Assembly: GCA_964559175.1 (NCBI GenBank)
Contig: CAZLGT010000007.1
Span: 53,628-117,627 of the forward strand
Length of the DNA: 64,000 nt
Direction of reading: 5' to 3'
DNA from: Mariniphaga sp964559175
Lineage (GTDB): Bacteria > Bacteroidota > Bacteroidia > Bacteroidales > Prolixibacteraceae
Shown: one piece after another, positions 8,919 through 18,038 of the stretch
Numbering within the stretch: the stretch's first letter is position 1
How the letters are laid out: each line of letters opens with the position of its first letter
Program-made: the position numbers and the translations under genes
The notes under the pieces: generated by a model
Told to the model about the DNA's origin: nothing
The model's database searches: none
Seen by the model: the letters and a program-made list of their open reading frames with translations, nothing else

Positions 8919-8949
8919 AAAAAAGCCTTCCCGATTTCGGAAAGGCTTT
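8919..8949 (-). terminator. intrinsic terminator after rpsT
   Basis: On the minus strand an imperfect stem, AAAGCCTTTCCGA paired with TCGGGAAGGCTTT around an AA loop, is followed by a run of six T. It lies 21 bp past the rpsT stop and ends the tRNA-Glu/rpsT transcript before radC. Confidence 0.8.
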
Positions 8950-8969
8950 AACCATATCATGAAAAATCT

Positions 8970-9221
8970 CTATAAACTGTTAACTTTAACTGCCAGTTTC
9001 GATTTCAGGTTGGCGGCTTTATTCTTGTGAATGATATTCTTCTTTGCCAGTTTATCAATCATAGAAACCACTTTTGGATAGCTTTTTTCAGCCTCTTCCT
9101 TTTCTGTTTCGTTCCGCAATGCTTTAATTGCATTCCGGGTAGTTTTGGCGTAATACCTGTTGTGTACCCGCTTTTTTTCGTTTTGCCTTATTCTTTTTAA
9201 AGCTGACTTGTGATTTGCCAT
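8970..9221 (-). CDS. rpsT: 30S ribosomal protein S20
   Basis: An 83-aa, lysine-rich helical protein beginning MANHKSALKRIRQNEKKR, the diagnostic S20 N-terminus, with the C-terminal block IHKNKAANLKSKL that binds 16S rRNA. S20 is a primary assembly protein of the small subunit. The gene is preceded by tRNA-Glu on the same strand (31 bp) and followed by a strong terminator, so the two are probably one short transcript from the promoter at 9354-9384. Confidence 0.97.
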   Translation of the reverse strand: MANHKSALKRIRQNEKKRVHNRYYAKTTRNAIKALRNETEKEEAEKSYPKVVSMIDKLAKKNIIHKNKAANLKSKLAVKVNSL

Positions 9222-9252
9222 TTCGTTTTTTTAAAATCCTTAAAAAATTAAG

Positions 9253-9324
9253 TAGCCCGTAGGGGATTCGAACCCCTGCTACCAGGATGAAAACCTGGCG
9301 TCCTAACCCCTAGACGAACGGGCC
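9253..9324 (-). tRNA. tRNA-Glu (anticodon UUC)
   Basis: Reading the minus strand, the acceptor 5' strand GGCCCGT pairs with ACGGGCT (one G-U pair), and the anticodon stem CCAGG/CCTGG encloses the loop TTTTCAT with anticodon TTC. The T arm has the usual GGTTCGAATCC loop. The length is 72 nt with discriminator A; the CCA end is not encoded. It is the only RNA gene I can identify in the window. Confidence 0.95.
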
Positions 9325-9353
9325 TTCCTTATGTTTCCCTGAAATTGGGACTG

Positions 9354-9384
9354 CAAAAATACTTCAATTTTGTTATCTGCCAAA
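9354..9384 (-). promoter_or_regulatory. promoter of tRNA-Glu/rpsT
   Basis: On the minus strand, TTTG at 9384-9381 and TATTTTTG at 9361-9354 are separated by exactly 19 bp. This matches the Bacteroidota primary sigma consensus (-33 TTTG, -7 TAnnTTTG). Transcription would start about 20 nt before the tRNA. It is the best-formed promoter in the window. Confidence 0.75.
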
Positions 9385-9486
9385 TTTTCCATTGAAATTT
9401 TTTCGGGGGGTGCCAAATTTTATGCTGATGTTAATTTTTCGTTTCGCAGCATGGAATTCGATTATTTGAAACCGGCAGTTATGCGA

Positions 9487-10209
9487 TTACCTCAGCTCGA
9501 AATTTTGTCCCAGATATACCCTCCGCACATCCTCGTCGTTGGCCAATTCGTCGGCTGTTCCGGCTTTCAGAATGGATCCCTCGAACAGCAGGTACGAACG
9601 ATCGGTGATGGAAAGCGTTTCGTGCACATTGTGGTCGGTAATGAGCACCCCGATGTTTTTTTCCTTCAGCTTAATTACAATTTGCTGAATATCTTCAACA
9701 GCTATGGGATCGACTCCGGCAAAGGGTTCGTCGAGCAAAATAAATTTCGGGTCAATGGCCAAGGCGCGGGCAATCTCCGTCCGGCGGCGCTCCCCGCCCG
9801 AAAGTTGGATTCCCTTGCTTTTCCGGATGTGCTGCAATCCAAACTCGGTGAGCAGCGTTTCCACCTTTTCGTGCTGGTATTCTTTGCTGTAGTTGGTCAT
9901 TTCCAGCACGGCCTTCAGGTTGTCTTCAATACTCAGTTTCCGGAAAACCGAAGCTTCCTGTGCCAGGTATCCAATGCCTTTTTGTGCCCGTTTGTAAACC
10001 GGCATCCTGGTTATATCCTCGTTATCCATAAAAACTTTACCCGATAAAGGTCGAATCAAACCCACGATCATGTAAAATGAAGTGGTTTTACCGGCGCCGT
10101 TTGGTCCAAGCAGCCCAACAATTTCACCTTGTTTTACGTCGAAACTGACACTATTTACTACCGTGCGTTTCCGGTATTTTTTTACAATATTTTCTGCGCG
10201 AAGAATCAT
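9487..10209 (-). CDS. lptB: LPS export ABC transporter ATP-binding protein
   Basis: A 240-aa ABC ATPase with Walker A GPNGAGKTTS (Lys41), Q-loop in YLAQEASVF, signature LSGGE (136-140) followed by RRRTEIARALA, Walker B FILLDEPFAGVDP and the H-loop ITDHNVHETL. The wording GIGYLAQEASVFRKLS and RRRTEIARALA is diagnostic of LptB, which drives LptFG-mediated extraction of lipopolysaccharide from the inner membrane. It lies 30 bp downstream of tatC on the same strand. No LptFGC genes are adjacent. Confidence 0.93.
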   Translation of the reverse strand: MILRAENIVKKYRKRTVVNSVSFDVKQGEIVGLLGPNGAGKTTSFYMIVGLIRPLSGKVFMDNEDITRMPVYKRAQKGIGYLAQEASVFRKLSIEDNLKAVLEMTNYSKEYQHEKVETLLTEFGLQHIRKSKGIQLSGGERRRTEIARALAIDPKFILLDEPFAGVDPIAVEDIQQIVIKLKEKNIGVLITDHNVHETLSITDRSYLLFEGSILKAGTADELANDEDVRRVYLGQNFELR

Positions 10210-10239
10210 AAGGGCAAATAACGGAATTAATTCAAAGAC

Positions 10240-11121
10240 TTAGATTTCATCCAATTCTTTTTCACGTTTTTTAACTACACGTTTCGAAATGAAAATGCCT
10301 ATTTCGTAAAGAAATACCAGTGGGAAGGCCACCATGATCTGGCTGAATATATCGGGTGGGGTTATAATGGCCGACAACAGCAACATCACCACATACGAAT
10401 GTCTTCGGTAGGCTCTCATGAACTGCGGGGTGAGAATTCCAACTTTGCTCAGGAAATAAGAGAAAATGGGTATCAGAAATACTACCCCGGTGGCCATTGA
10501 AATGGAGGTGACCGAGCCAATGTATGAACGCAGGTTGATTTGGTTGGTTACATCGCTGCTCACGTTGTAGGAGCCTAAAAAATGAACCGACAAGGGTACA
10601 ATTAAGAAATAGCCAAACAGAATTCCCATCAAAAAAAGTACCGATGTAAAAAATACAGCGCCTCCTGCATGTTTTTTTTCGTTTTCGTAGAGCGCCGGTT
10701 TAATGAAACGCCAGAATTCAAAAAATACAAAGGGCGAGGCAATAATAAACCCGGCAATAATAGACACCCATATATGGGTCATAAACTGACCGGCAATTTT
10801 TATGCTGATCAATTCCAGCGGCGTTTGGTTTATTTTTAACGCTTCGGTACCTACCCAGTCGGCCAGTTTGGAAAACATACGATTGGTCCAGAATTCAGGT
10901 GTCCTCGGGTTCAGAATGATGGTGTTGAATATCAAGTCCTTCATTACAAAAGCCACTACAGCAAAAATCATAATGGCCAGGGCCGAACGGATAATATGCC
11001 AACGCAGCTCCTCCAGGTGCTCCAAAAACGACATCTCGGAATATTCCGTTTTCACGCCCTGCTTTTTTTTGCTCCTTCTTTTCCGGCTTTTCTGCTCTTC
11101 ATTATTGCTTTTCTCGCTCAT
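10240..11121 (-). CDS. tatC: Sec-independent protein translocase TatC
   Basis: A 293-aa multi-spanning membrane protein of the TatC family, the signal-peptide receptor of the twin-arginine translocon. The N-terminal cytoplasmic motif FLEHLEELRWHIIRS precedes TM1. The long first periplasmic loop, the SPFVFFEFWRFIKPALYENEKK region and six hydrophobic segments are visible, with a charged tail at the end. The N-terminus carries a lysine-rich extension (residues 1-25). TatA/B is not in the window. A TATATTTG element on the minus strand (11153-11146) may be its -7 box. Confidence 0.95.
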   Translation of the reverse strand: MSEKSNNEEQKSRKRRSKKKQGVKTEYSEMSFLEHLEELRWHIIRSALAIMIFAVVAFVMKDLIFNTIILNPRTPEFWTNRMFSKLADWVGTEALKINQTPLELISIKIAGQFMTHIWVSIIAGFIIASPFVFFEFWRFIKPALYENEKKHAGGAVFFTSVLFLMGILFGYFLIVPLSVHFLGSYNVSSDVTNQINLRSYIGSVTSISMATGVVFLIPIFSYFLSKVGILTPQFMRAYRRHSYVVMLLLSAIITPPDIFSQIMVAFPLVFLYEIGIFISKRVVKKREKELDEI

Positions 11122-11306
11122 TCATTCTCATTTTAAAAAACTCCACAAATATAAATACTTCCTGCTATTCGAGCCTTTTCATACCCTTAATATTTAAATG
11201 ATTGCTATTAATTTATAAAAAAACAAAAAAGGTATTGTCATTTTTCTTACTTTTAATAATTTAGAATTCACGAATAAAGAAGGAAGTTGTTAGGGAGAAG
11301 TGTTTT

Positions 11307-13493
11307 ATGAATAAAAATGTTTCATTAACGGAATATTTGCAGCAATATTTTGGTTTCGACCGGTTTAAAGGACAGCAGGAAGAAGCTGTTAAAAGTGTAA
11401 TGGACGGTAAAAATACCTTTGTATTGATGCCTACGGGAGGGGGAAAATCGTTGATTTACCAGTTGCCTGCCCTTTTACTCGATGGTACCGCCATCGTTAT
11501 TTCCCCGCTAATTGCCTTAATGAAAAATCAGGTTGATTCTATTAGAGGCATGCAAACGGAAGACTATGTGGCGCATTTTCTGAATTCGTCCTTATCGAAA
11601 GCAGCCATTCAGGAGGTAAAATCCGATGTGCTGGCGGGCCGCACCAAGCTGCTTTACGTGGCGCCTGAGTCGCTCACCAAGGAGGATAATATCGAATTTC
11701 TGAAGAAGGTTAAAATATCGTTTTACGCCATCGACGAGGCCCACTGCATTTCGGAGTGGGGGCACGATTTCAGGCCCGAATACCGGCGCATCCGGCCCAT
11801 TGTGGAGGAAATAGGACAAGCCCCTATTGTTGCACTTACAGCTACTGCAACCGCAAAGGTTCAGCACGATATTCAAAAAAATCTGGCCATTCTGGATGCT
11901 GACGTGTTTAAGGCTTCGTTTAACCGGGCCAACCTTTATTACGAAGTGAGGCCAAAAGTGAAACCGGAAGCCCAAATTATCCGGTTCATCAAACAAAACG
12001 ATGGCAAATCGGGAATCATTTATTGCCTCAGCCGCAAAAAAGTGGAGGAGATTGCCGAAACGCTGCAGGTAAACGGAATTAAAGCCCTTGCTTACCATGC
12101 GGGTATGGATGCTGCCACCCGTTCGGGTAATCAGGATAAATTTCTCATGGAAGAGGTGGATGTGATTGTAGCCACCATCGCCTTCGGAATGGGAATCGAC
12201 AAACCCGATGTACGGTTTGTTATCCATTACGACATCCCCAAAAGCCTGGAAGGTTATTACCAGGAAACCGGGCGTGCCGGTCGCGACGGTGGTGAGGGTA
12301 AGTGCATCACTTTTTACAGTTACAAAGACATCCAGAAGCTGGAGAAATTCATGCACGGAAAGCCTGTGGCCGAGCAGGAAATCGGCAAACAATTGCTGCT
12401 CGATACGGTTTCTTATGCCGAATCGGCCTTGTGCCGGCGCATCATCCTGCTTCATTACTTTGGCGAAACTTACCCGCATACCCATTGCGGAAATTGCGAC
12501 AATTGCCTCAACCCGAAAGAACAGGTTGAAGCTCAGGATGAAGTGGTTCGCGGATTGAAAGCAATTCTGGAAGTAAATGAAAAATACAAGGGCGAACACA
12601 TTGCCAATATCCTCATCGGTAATAAAACTGCAGCCATCAAGTCGTTTAAGCATTACACACTGAAATCGTTCGGGGCGGGCAAAGACCACGACGAGCGTTA
12701 CTGGAATGCGGTGTTCAGGCAGTCAATGATTAAAGGGCTGGTGAATAAGGACATTGAAAATTACGGGTTGCTGAAGGTTACGGAAAAAGGACATGCGTTT
12801 CTGGATAATCCTGCCAGTTTTAAGCTGGTTAAAAATCATGAATACGAAGAGGAAGAAGAATCGGGTGGGGCAGGCGGAGCTCCCTCGGGAGCAACCAGCG
12901 GCGATCCGGTATTGTTTGCCATGCTGAAAGATTTGCGCAAGAAGATTGCACGCCGCAAAAATTTGCCACCCTTTGTTATTTTTCAGGATCCATCGCTTGC
13001 CGATATGTCCATACAATATCCCATTACCCTGGAAGAGTTGCAGAAAATTCAGGGTGTGGGGCAGGGGAAAGCCCGCAGGTACGGAAAAGAGTTTGTGGAC
13101 CTGATTAAAACCTATGTGGACGAGAACGAGATTGAACGACCGGAAGATTTCGTGGTGCGCATGGTAGCCAACAAATCGAAAATGAAGGTTTTCATCATCC
13201 AGAGCATCGACCGTAAAATTTCTTTCGACGACATCGCCAACTCCAAAGGAGTGGAGGTTAAGGATATCATTTCGGAAGTGGAAGCCATTGTAAATTCAGG
13301 TACAAAACTCAACATCGATTACTATGTGAACGATGTGCTCGACGAAGAGCACCAGGAAGAAGTATTCGAGTATTTCAGGGAAGCCCACAACGATTCGGTT
13401 GAAGATGCACTTGCCGAACTGGGTGAAGATGAGTATTCGGAAGAGGATATCCGGCTGATGCGGATTAAATTTCTTTCAGACCTGGGAAATTGA
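11307..13493 (+). CDS. recQ: ATP-dependent DNA helicase RecQ
   Basis: A 728-aa superfamily 2 helicase. Motif I is MPTGGGKS (Lys47), motif II DEAH is at 143-146 and motif VI is QETGRAGRDG (319-328). The RecQ zinc-binding site is formed by Cys376, Cys394, Cys397 and Cys400. A winged-helix (RQC) domain follows, and an HRDC-like domain covers about residues 530-610. A further C-terminal extension of about 110 aa, acidic and helix-turn-helix-like, is common in Bacteroidota RecQ proteins. RecQ unwinds DNA for recombinational repair. It stands alone between tatC on the other strand and the metal operon. Confidence 0.95.
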   Translation: MNKNVSLTEYLQQYFGFDRFKGQQEEAVKSVMDGKNTFVLMPTGGGKSLIYQLPALLLDGTAIVISPLIALMKNQVDSIRGMQTEDYVAHFLNSSLSKAAIQEVKSDVLAGRTKLLYVAPESLTKEDNIEFLKKVKISFYAIDEAHCISEWGHDFRPEYRRIRPIVEEIGQAPIVALTATATAKVQHDIQKNLAILDADVFKASFNRANLYYEVRPKVKPEAQIIRFIKQNDGKSGIIYCLSRKKVEEIAETLQVNGIKALAYHAGMDAATRSGNQDKFLMEEVDVIVATIAFGMGIDKPDVRFVIHYDIPKSLEGYYQETGRAGRDGGEGKCITFYSYKDIQKLEKFMHGKPVAEQEIGKQLLLDTVSYAESALCRRIILLHYFGETYPHTHCGNCDNCLNPKEQVEAQDEVVRGLKAILEVNEKYKGEHIANILIGNKTAAIKSFKHYTLKSFGAGKDHDERYWNAVFRQSMIKGLVNKDIENYGLLKVTEKGHAFLDNPASFKLVKNHEYEEEEESGGAGGAPSGATSGDPVLFAMLKDLRKKIARRKNLPPFVIFQDPSLADMSIQYPITLEELQKIQGVGQGKARRYGKEFVDLIKTYVDENEIERPEDFVVRMVANKSKMKVFIIQSIDRKISFDDIANSKGVEVKDIISEVEAIVNSGTKLNIDYYVNDVLDEEHQEEVFEYFREAHNDSVEDALAELGEDEYSEEDIRLMRIKFLSDLGN

Positions 13494-13675
13494 TTGGTTT
13501 TTTGCTTTTGCCGGAATTGAAAAATTTTTTTAAAGCATTATTTTCGCGGGTAATTACTCCCGGGTGATTTGAATCCGTTTGCAGGGACCCTTGCAATATT
13601 CATTTTGAATCTTTTTGGAATACTTTTCAAACAAATTCATTATTGTTCTGTTACTCTTTTGTATAGCAGAATAAA

Positions 13676-14050
13676 ATGGTAAAGAAAATCAGCCATATCG
13701 CATTATCTTTTTTGTTGCTTTTTGCAACTACGGGAATGGCTGTGTCAAAACATTTCTGCGGCGATTTTCTGGTATCCACTGTGTTTTTTGGTGAAGCAGA
13801 ACCTTGTTGCGACTCCGGCAACTGCTGCCACAACGAATCGGCATTTTATCAGGTTGATGAAGATTTTCCTGTCCCTACATCTGCTCACATTCCGCAAATT
13901 GGGGAAGTGATACTGTTTATTGCAGTTGGCGAACCGGATATTCAAATTTTTGGCGCCAGTGATGAAAAATCATTTTTTACTGAAAGGAAACCACCCCTGC
14001 AATCCAAAACTCAAACCATTCTTTCGCAGAAACAGACCTGGCTTTTATGA
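13676..14050 (+). CDS. HYC_CC_PP family protein (metal-operon associated)
   Basis: A 124-aa exported small protein with an N-terminal signal sequence (about residues 1-22). The signature elements are HFC (26-28), paired cysteines CC (44-45) and CC (50-51), and PP (106-107), as in the HYC_CC_PP family found next to metal efflux genes in Bacteroidota. The cysteines and histidines suggest periplasmic metal binding, but no function is established for the family. It precedes the CusA-like gene by 97 bp and is read in the same direction, as the first gene of the copper/silver-type cluster. Confidence 0.75.
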   Translation: MVKKISHIALSFLLLFATTGMAVSKHFCGDFLVSTVFFGEAEPCCDSGNCCHNESAFYQVDEDFPVPTSAHIPQIGEVILFIAVGEPDIQIFGASDEKSFFTERKPPLQSKTQTILSQKQTWLL

Positions 14051-14147
14051 TTTAATTTACTTTCCCCCCAGGGAATTGTGTAGTTAACTACTTGCATAAA
14101 TCCTGATTTTCAATCAACAGAATAGTTGGATCATAAATATCAAAAAA

Positions 14148-17100
14148 ATGCTCAATAAAATCATACGTTTTTTTCTTGAAAACAAACTGGTAACCGTTTT
14201 AATCCTGACGCTTTTTGTCGGATGGGGAATTGTTACCTCTCCGTTTGGCTGGCAAATCGGGGCGCTGCCGTCGGACCCCGTTCCCGTGGATGCCATCCCC
14301 GATATCGGCGAAAACCAGCAGATAGTTTTCACTGAGTGGATGGGACGCTCTCCACAGGATATCGAAGACCAGATTTCGTATCCGCTTACCACCTATTTGC
14401 TGGGAATACCGGGTGTGAAATCCATCCGCAGCTCGTCCATTTTCGGTTTTTCCAGTATTTACATCATTTTCGACGAAAACATCGAGTTTTACTGGTCGCG
14501 CTCCCGCATTCTCGAAAAGCTGAATTCGCTTCCGGCAGGATTGCTGCCTGAAGGGGTACAACCCGCACTGGGTCCCGATGCCACGGCGCTCGGGCAGGTT
14601 TACTGGTACACCATTGAAGGCCGCGATAAAGACGGAAACCCGACCGGTGGCTGGGATTTGCACGAAATACGTACCGTTCAGGACTTCTATGTAAAATACG
14701 GGCTGAATGCCACCGAAGGTGTTTCAGAAGTTGCCTCAATCGGTGGTTTTGTGCAGGAATACCAGATTGATGTTAATCCCGATGCCCTGAAAGCCTATGA
14801 CATTCCACTTCACAAAGTGATGATGGCGGTGCAGAAATCGAACAGGGACGTTGGCGCAAAAACCATCGAAATCAACCAGGCGGAATACCTTGTGCGCGGA
14901 TTGGGCTACATCAAAAGTGTGGAAGACATTGAAAAAGCCGTTGTAGCCGTTCAGGAAAATGTACCTATCCGTATTCAGGATATAGGCGTGGTAAGTTTAG
15001 GGCCTTCCACCCGGCGCGGCGCCCTGGATAAAGACGGCGCCGAGGTAGTTGGTGGTGTTGTGGTTGCCCGGTATGGGGCCAATCCATTGCAGGTTATTAA
15101 CAACGTGAAGGAAAAAATCGTAGAAATTTCACCCGGACTGCCCAAAAAGGTGCTCCCCGACGGAACGGAAAGCCAGCTAACCATCGTGCCATTTTACGAC
15201 CGTTCAGGATTGATTTACGAAACACTCGGAACACTGGAAGAGGCAATTTCGCTGCAAATTTTGATTGTCATACTTGTGGTCATTGTAATGGTGTACAACC
15301 TGCGGGCTTCGTTTCTGATTTCCAGTTTATTACCTATTTCCGTGTTGATGGTTTTTATTGCGATGCGCTATTTTGGAGTCGATGCCAACATTGTGGCTTT
15401 ATCGGGTATTGCCATTGCCATTGGGACGATGGTCGATTTGGGGGTGATTCTTTCGGAGAACATCATCAAGCATGTTGATGAAGCCCCGCCCGGACAGAAA
15501 CTAATTAACACCATTTACAACGGCGCGTCCGAAGTGAGTTCAGCAATTTTAACTGCGGTTTCAACCACCATCGTGAGCTTTATCCCGGTATTTACCATGC
15601 AGGCTGCCGAAGGAAAACTGTTTGGGCCGCTGGCTTTTACCAAAACCTTTGCACTAATAGCAGCGCTGATTGTTTCCCTGTTTATTTTGCCCATGCTGGC
15701 CCACTGGTTTTTTGGCGCCCGCATTAAAAGTCGTTCGATTAGAAAATGGGTGAATATAATTCTCATTCCTGTTGGAATAATTTTGCTGATTTTCGGCCAG
15801 ATTTGGGGTGGATTGATGCTGCTGGCTTTTGGATTGGTTGGAGTGGTAAAGGAGGTTGGAAGAAGACCGAAGACCGAAGACCGAAGTCAGTCCTCCTTCG
15901 CTAAAGTTTCGGAAGATGAAAAAAACCAAAGCTGGAAGGACCGAATCCAAAAAGCGGGAAACTGGTTACTTGAGCAAGCAGAAATCATTATTGTGGTAAT
16001 TGGTGTAATCTGGTTGCTGTCCAAATACTGGCTTCCGCTGGGGCCTGCCAAAAGCCTGGTAATGAATGTGGTATTTGTTGCTTTGATTGTGATTCTTATT
16101 TTAGGGTTCTTCACAATTTTAGAGTATTTCTACAAACCAATACTTAAATGGTGTTTGGATTATAAGGTGACCTTCCTTTTGATTCCTTCCTTTTTAATTC
16201 TATTCGGTGCAACTACCTGGATGGGATTCAACAACATCTTTGGATTTGTAGCCAAAGGTTTTGATACCGTTGGATGGAATGTCCGCACCACCAAAGTATG
16301 GTCGGGATTAACCCATACCTTCCCGGCTATCGGGAAAGAATTTATGCCTTCACTCAACGAAGGGAGCTTTTTGCTGATGCCCACATCCATGCCCCATTCA
16401 GGTTTTGAATACAACCGAAAAGTACTGGGCCAACTGGATATGCTTATTTCCAACATTCCGGAAGTGGAATTAACTGTGGGAAAACTTGGTCGTGTGGAAT
16501 CGGCGCTTGATCCGGCACCCATTTCAATGTATGAAAACGTGATAAATTACCGTCCGGAATATATGCTAAATGATAAAGGACGCCGGGCGCGGTTCAAAGT
16601 GGACAGGGACGACCGGTTTATTCTTGCCTCGGGAGACACACTTTCCAACGAAAACGCATTGGAACGGGGTGTTTTGCGTGAAGATTTAATTCCCGATAAA
16701 CGTGGAAACTATTACCGCAACTGGCGGCCTGAAATCAAATCGCCCGATGATATATGGAACGAAATTGTAAGAGTGGCTAAAATCCCGGGGGTTACCTCTG
16801 CGCCAAAGCTTCAGCCCATTGAAACACGGCTGGTTATGCTGCAAACCGGAATGCGCGCGCCCATGGGGATTAAAGTGTATGGCCCCGATCTGCCAACCAT
16901 TGAAGCATTTGGAATGCAACTTGAAAATGTACTGAAAGAAGTACCCTCAGTAAAAGCCGAAGCGGTATTTGCCGACCGGATTGTGGGGAAACCATACCTG
17001 CACCTCAATATCAACCGCGATAAAATTTCGCGTTATGGTTTAACCATTGAAGATGTGCAGCAAACCATCGAAACGGCCATTGGGGGCATGACAATCACTT

Positions 17101-18038
17101 CTACGGTGGAAGGTCGCGAACGCTTTCCGGTGAGGGTGCGCTATCCCCGCGAACTTCGGGATGACCCGGAATCGTTGGGAAAAATTTTAATTCCAACACC
17201 AACCGGTGCACAAATACCCATCTCCCAGATTGTTGATTTTGAATATGTAAGAGGCCCGCAGGCAATAAAAAGTGAGGAAACTTTTTTGGTGGGTTATGTT
17301 TTGTTTGATAAAAGAGAGGGTTATTCAGAAGTTGGAGTGGTTAATGATGCGCAGAATACAATTCAGGCCCGCATTGATTCAGGGGATTTAAGCGTTCCCG
17401 CAGGAATCAGTTACAAGTTTTCGGGAAGTTACGAGAACCAGGTACGGGCTGAAAAGCGCCTTTCCATCATTGTCCCTGTGGTGTTGATCATTGTATTTCT
17501 GATTCTTTACTTTCAGTTTAAATCAGTCACCACTTCCCTGATGGTCTTTTCCGGCATTGCCATGGCCTTTAGCGGCGGTTTTATGATGATATGGCTATAC
17601 GGGCAGGGCTGGTTTGTTGATTTTTCCATATTTGGTACCAACATGCGGGAGCTTTTCCAGATGCACACCATCAACCTGAGTGTAGCTGTGTGGGTTGGTT
17701 TTATTGCGCTTTTTGGAATCGCAACCGATGACGGCGTTCTGATGGCCACCTACCTCGACCAGAGTTTTGCCCGTAACAAAACAGATAATCTGAAAGGAAT
17801 CCGCGCGGCAGTTGTTGAAGCAGGACAGCGGAGAATCAAGCCTGCAGTTATGACTTCGGCAACTACGATAATCGCATTGCTGCCAATTTTGACCTCAACC
17901 GGCCGCGGCGCCGACATCATGATCCCGATGGCCATTCCGGCTTTTGGAGGGATGATTTTTGCCGCCGTTACCTATTTTATTGTGCCGGTGCTTTACAGCT
18001 TGAGGGAAGAGAGAAAATTAAAAAGGAGTCAGTCATGA
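14148..18038 (+). CDS. cusA: CusA/CzcA-family heavy-metal efflux RND transporter
   Basis: A 1296-aa inner-membrane RND pump, about 250 aa longer than typical CusA. The proton-relay aspartate lies in TM4 (GTMVDLGVILSEN, Asp430). The block MLQTGMRAPMGIKVYG corresponds to the methionine-containing substrate segment of Cu(I)/Ag(I) pumps, and a second relay region GIATDDGVLM lies near the C-terminus. Extra residues at about 527-670 add several hydrophobic segments between TM6 and TM7. Within that insertion, residues about 571-593 are encoded by a repeat-like sequence (three AAGACCG heptamers, then an imperfect palindrome) that stays in frame. The stop overlaps the TolC gene start as ATGA. Copper/silver is the inferred substrate. 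Confidence 0.88.
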   Translation: MLNKIIRFFLENKLVTVLILTLFVGWGIVTSPFGWQIGALPSDPVPVDAIPDIGENQQIVFTEWMGRSPQDIEDQISYPLTTYLLGIPGVKSIRSSSIFGFSSIYIIFDENIEFYWSRSRILEKLNSLPAGLLPEGVQPALGPDATALGQVYWYTIEGRDKDGNPTGGWDLHEIRTVQDFYVKYGLNATEGVSEVASIGGFVQEYQIDVNPDALKAYDIPLHKVMMAVQKSNRDVGAKTIEINQAEYLVRGLGYIKSVEDIEKAVVAVQENVPIRIQDIGVVSLGPSTRRGALDKDGAEVVGGVVVARYGANPLQVINNVKEKIVEISPGLPKKVLPDGTESQLTIVPFYDRSGLIYETLGTLEEAISLQILIVILVVIVMVYNLRASFLISSLLPISVLMVFIAMRYFGVDANIVALSGIAIAIGTMVDLGVILSENIIKHVDEAPPGQKLINTIYNGASEVSSAILTAVSTTIVSFIPVFTMQAAEGKLFGPLAFTKTFALIAALIVSLFILPMLAHWFFGARIKSRSIRKWVNIILIPVGIILLIFGQIWGGLMLLAFGLVGVVKEVGRRPKTEDRSQSSFAKVSEDEKNQSWKDRIQKAGNWLLEQAEIIIVVIGVIWLLSKYWLPLGPAKSLVMNVVFVALIVILILGFFTILEYFYKPILKWCLDYKVTFLLIPSFLILFGATTWMGFNNIFGFVAKGFDTVGWNVRTTKVWSGLTHTFPAIGKEFMPSLNEGSFLLMPTSMPHSGFEYNRKVLGQLDMLISNIPEVELTVGKLGRVESALDPAPISMYENVINYRPEYMLNDKGRRARFKVDRDDRFILASGDTLSNENALERGVLREDLIPDKRGNYYRNWRPEIKSPDDIWNEIVRVAKIPGVTSAPKLQPIETRLVMLQTGMRAPMGIKVYGPDLPTIEAFGMQLENVLKEVPSVKAEAVFADRIVGKPYLHLNINRDKISRYGLTIEDVQQTIETAIGGMTITSTVEGRERFPVRVRYPRELRDDPESLGKILIPTPTGAQIPISQIVDFEYVRGPQAIKSEETFLVGYVLFDKREGYSEVGVVNDAQNTIQARIDSGDLSVPAGISYKFSGSYENQVRAEKRLSIIVPVVLIIVFLILYFQFKSVTTSLMVFSGIAMAFSGGFMMIWLYGQGWFVDFSIFGTNMRELFQMHTINLSVAVWVGFIALFGIATDDGVLMATYLDQSFARNKTDNLKGIRAAVVEAGQRRIKPAVMTSATTIIALLPILTSTGRGADIMIPMAIPAFGGMIFAAVTYFIVPVLYSLREERKLKRSQS
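15863..15921 (+). repeat. in-frame repeat insertion within the RND pump gene
   Basis: Three tandem copies of AAGACCG (15863-15883) are followed by a short imperfect palindrome, CCTTCGCTAAAGTTTCGGAAG. The stretch encodes KTEDRSQSSFAKVSEDEK, a phrase I associate with a dispersed intergenic repeat of Bacteroidota genomes rather than with RND proteins. Family identity is from memory and needs a genome-wide search. Confidence 0.6.

Noticed and set aside
9370..10047. 225-aa plus-strand frame overlapping lptB
   Set aside because: Shadow of the LptB coding sequence, no family resemblance, and no ribosome-binding context.
11592..12689. 365-aa minus-strand frame inside recQ
   Set aside because: It is antisense to a full-length RecQ with all motifs intact and has no recognisable domain.
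15863..15883. Possible CRISPR or spacer-repeat structure from the AAGACCG units
   Set aside because: Units are only 7 bp, contiguous and without spacers, and no cas genes are present.
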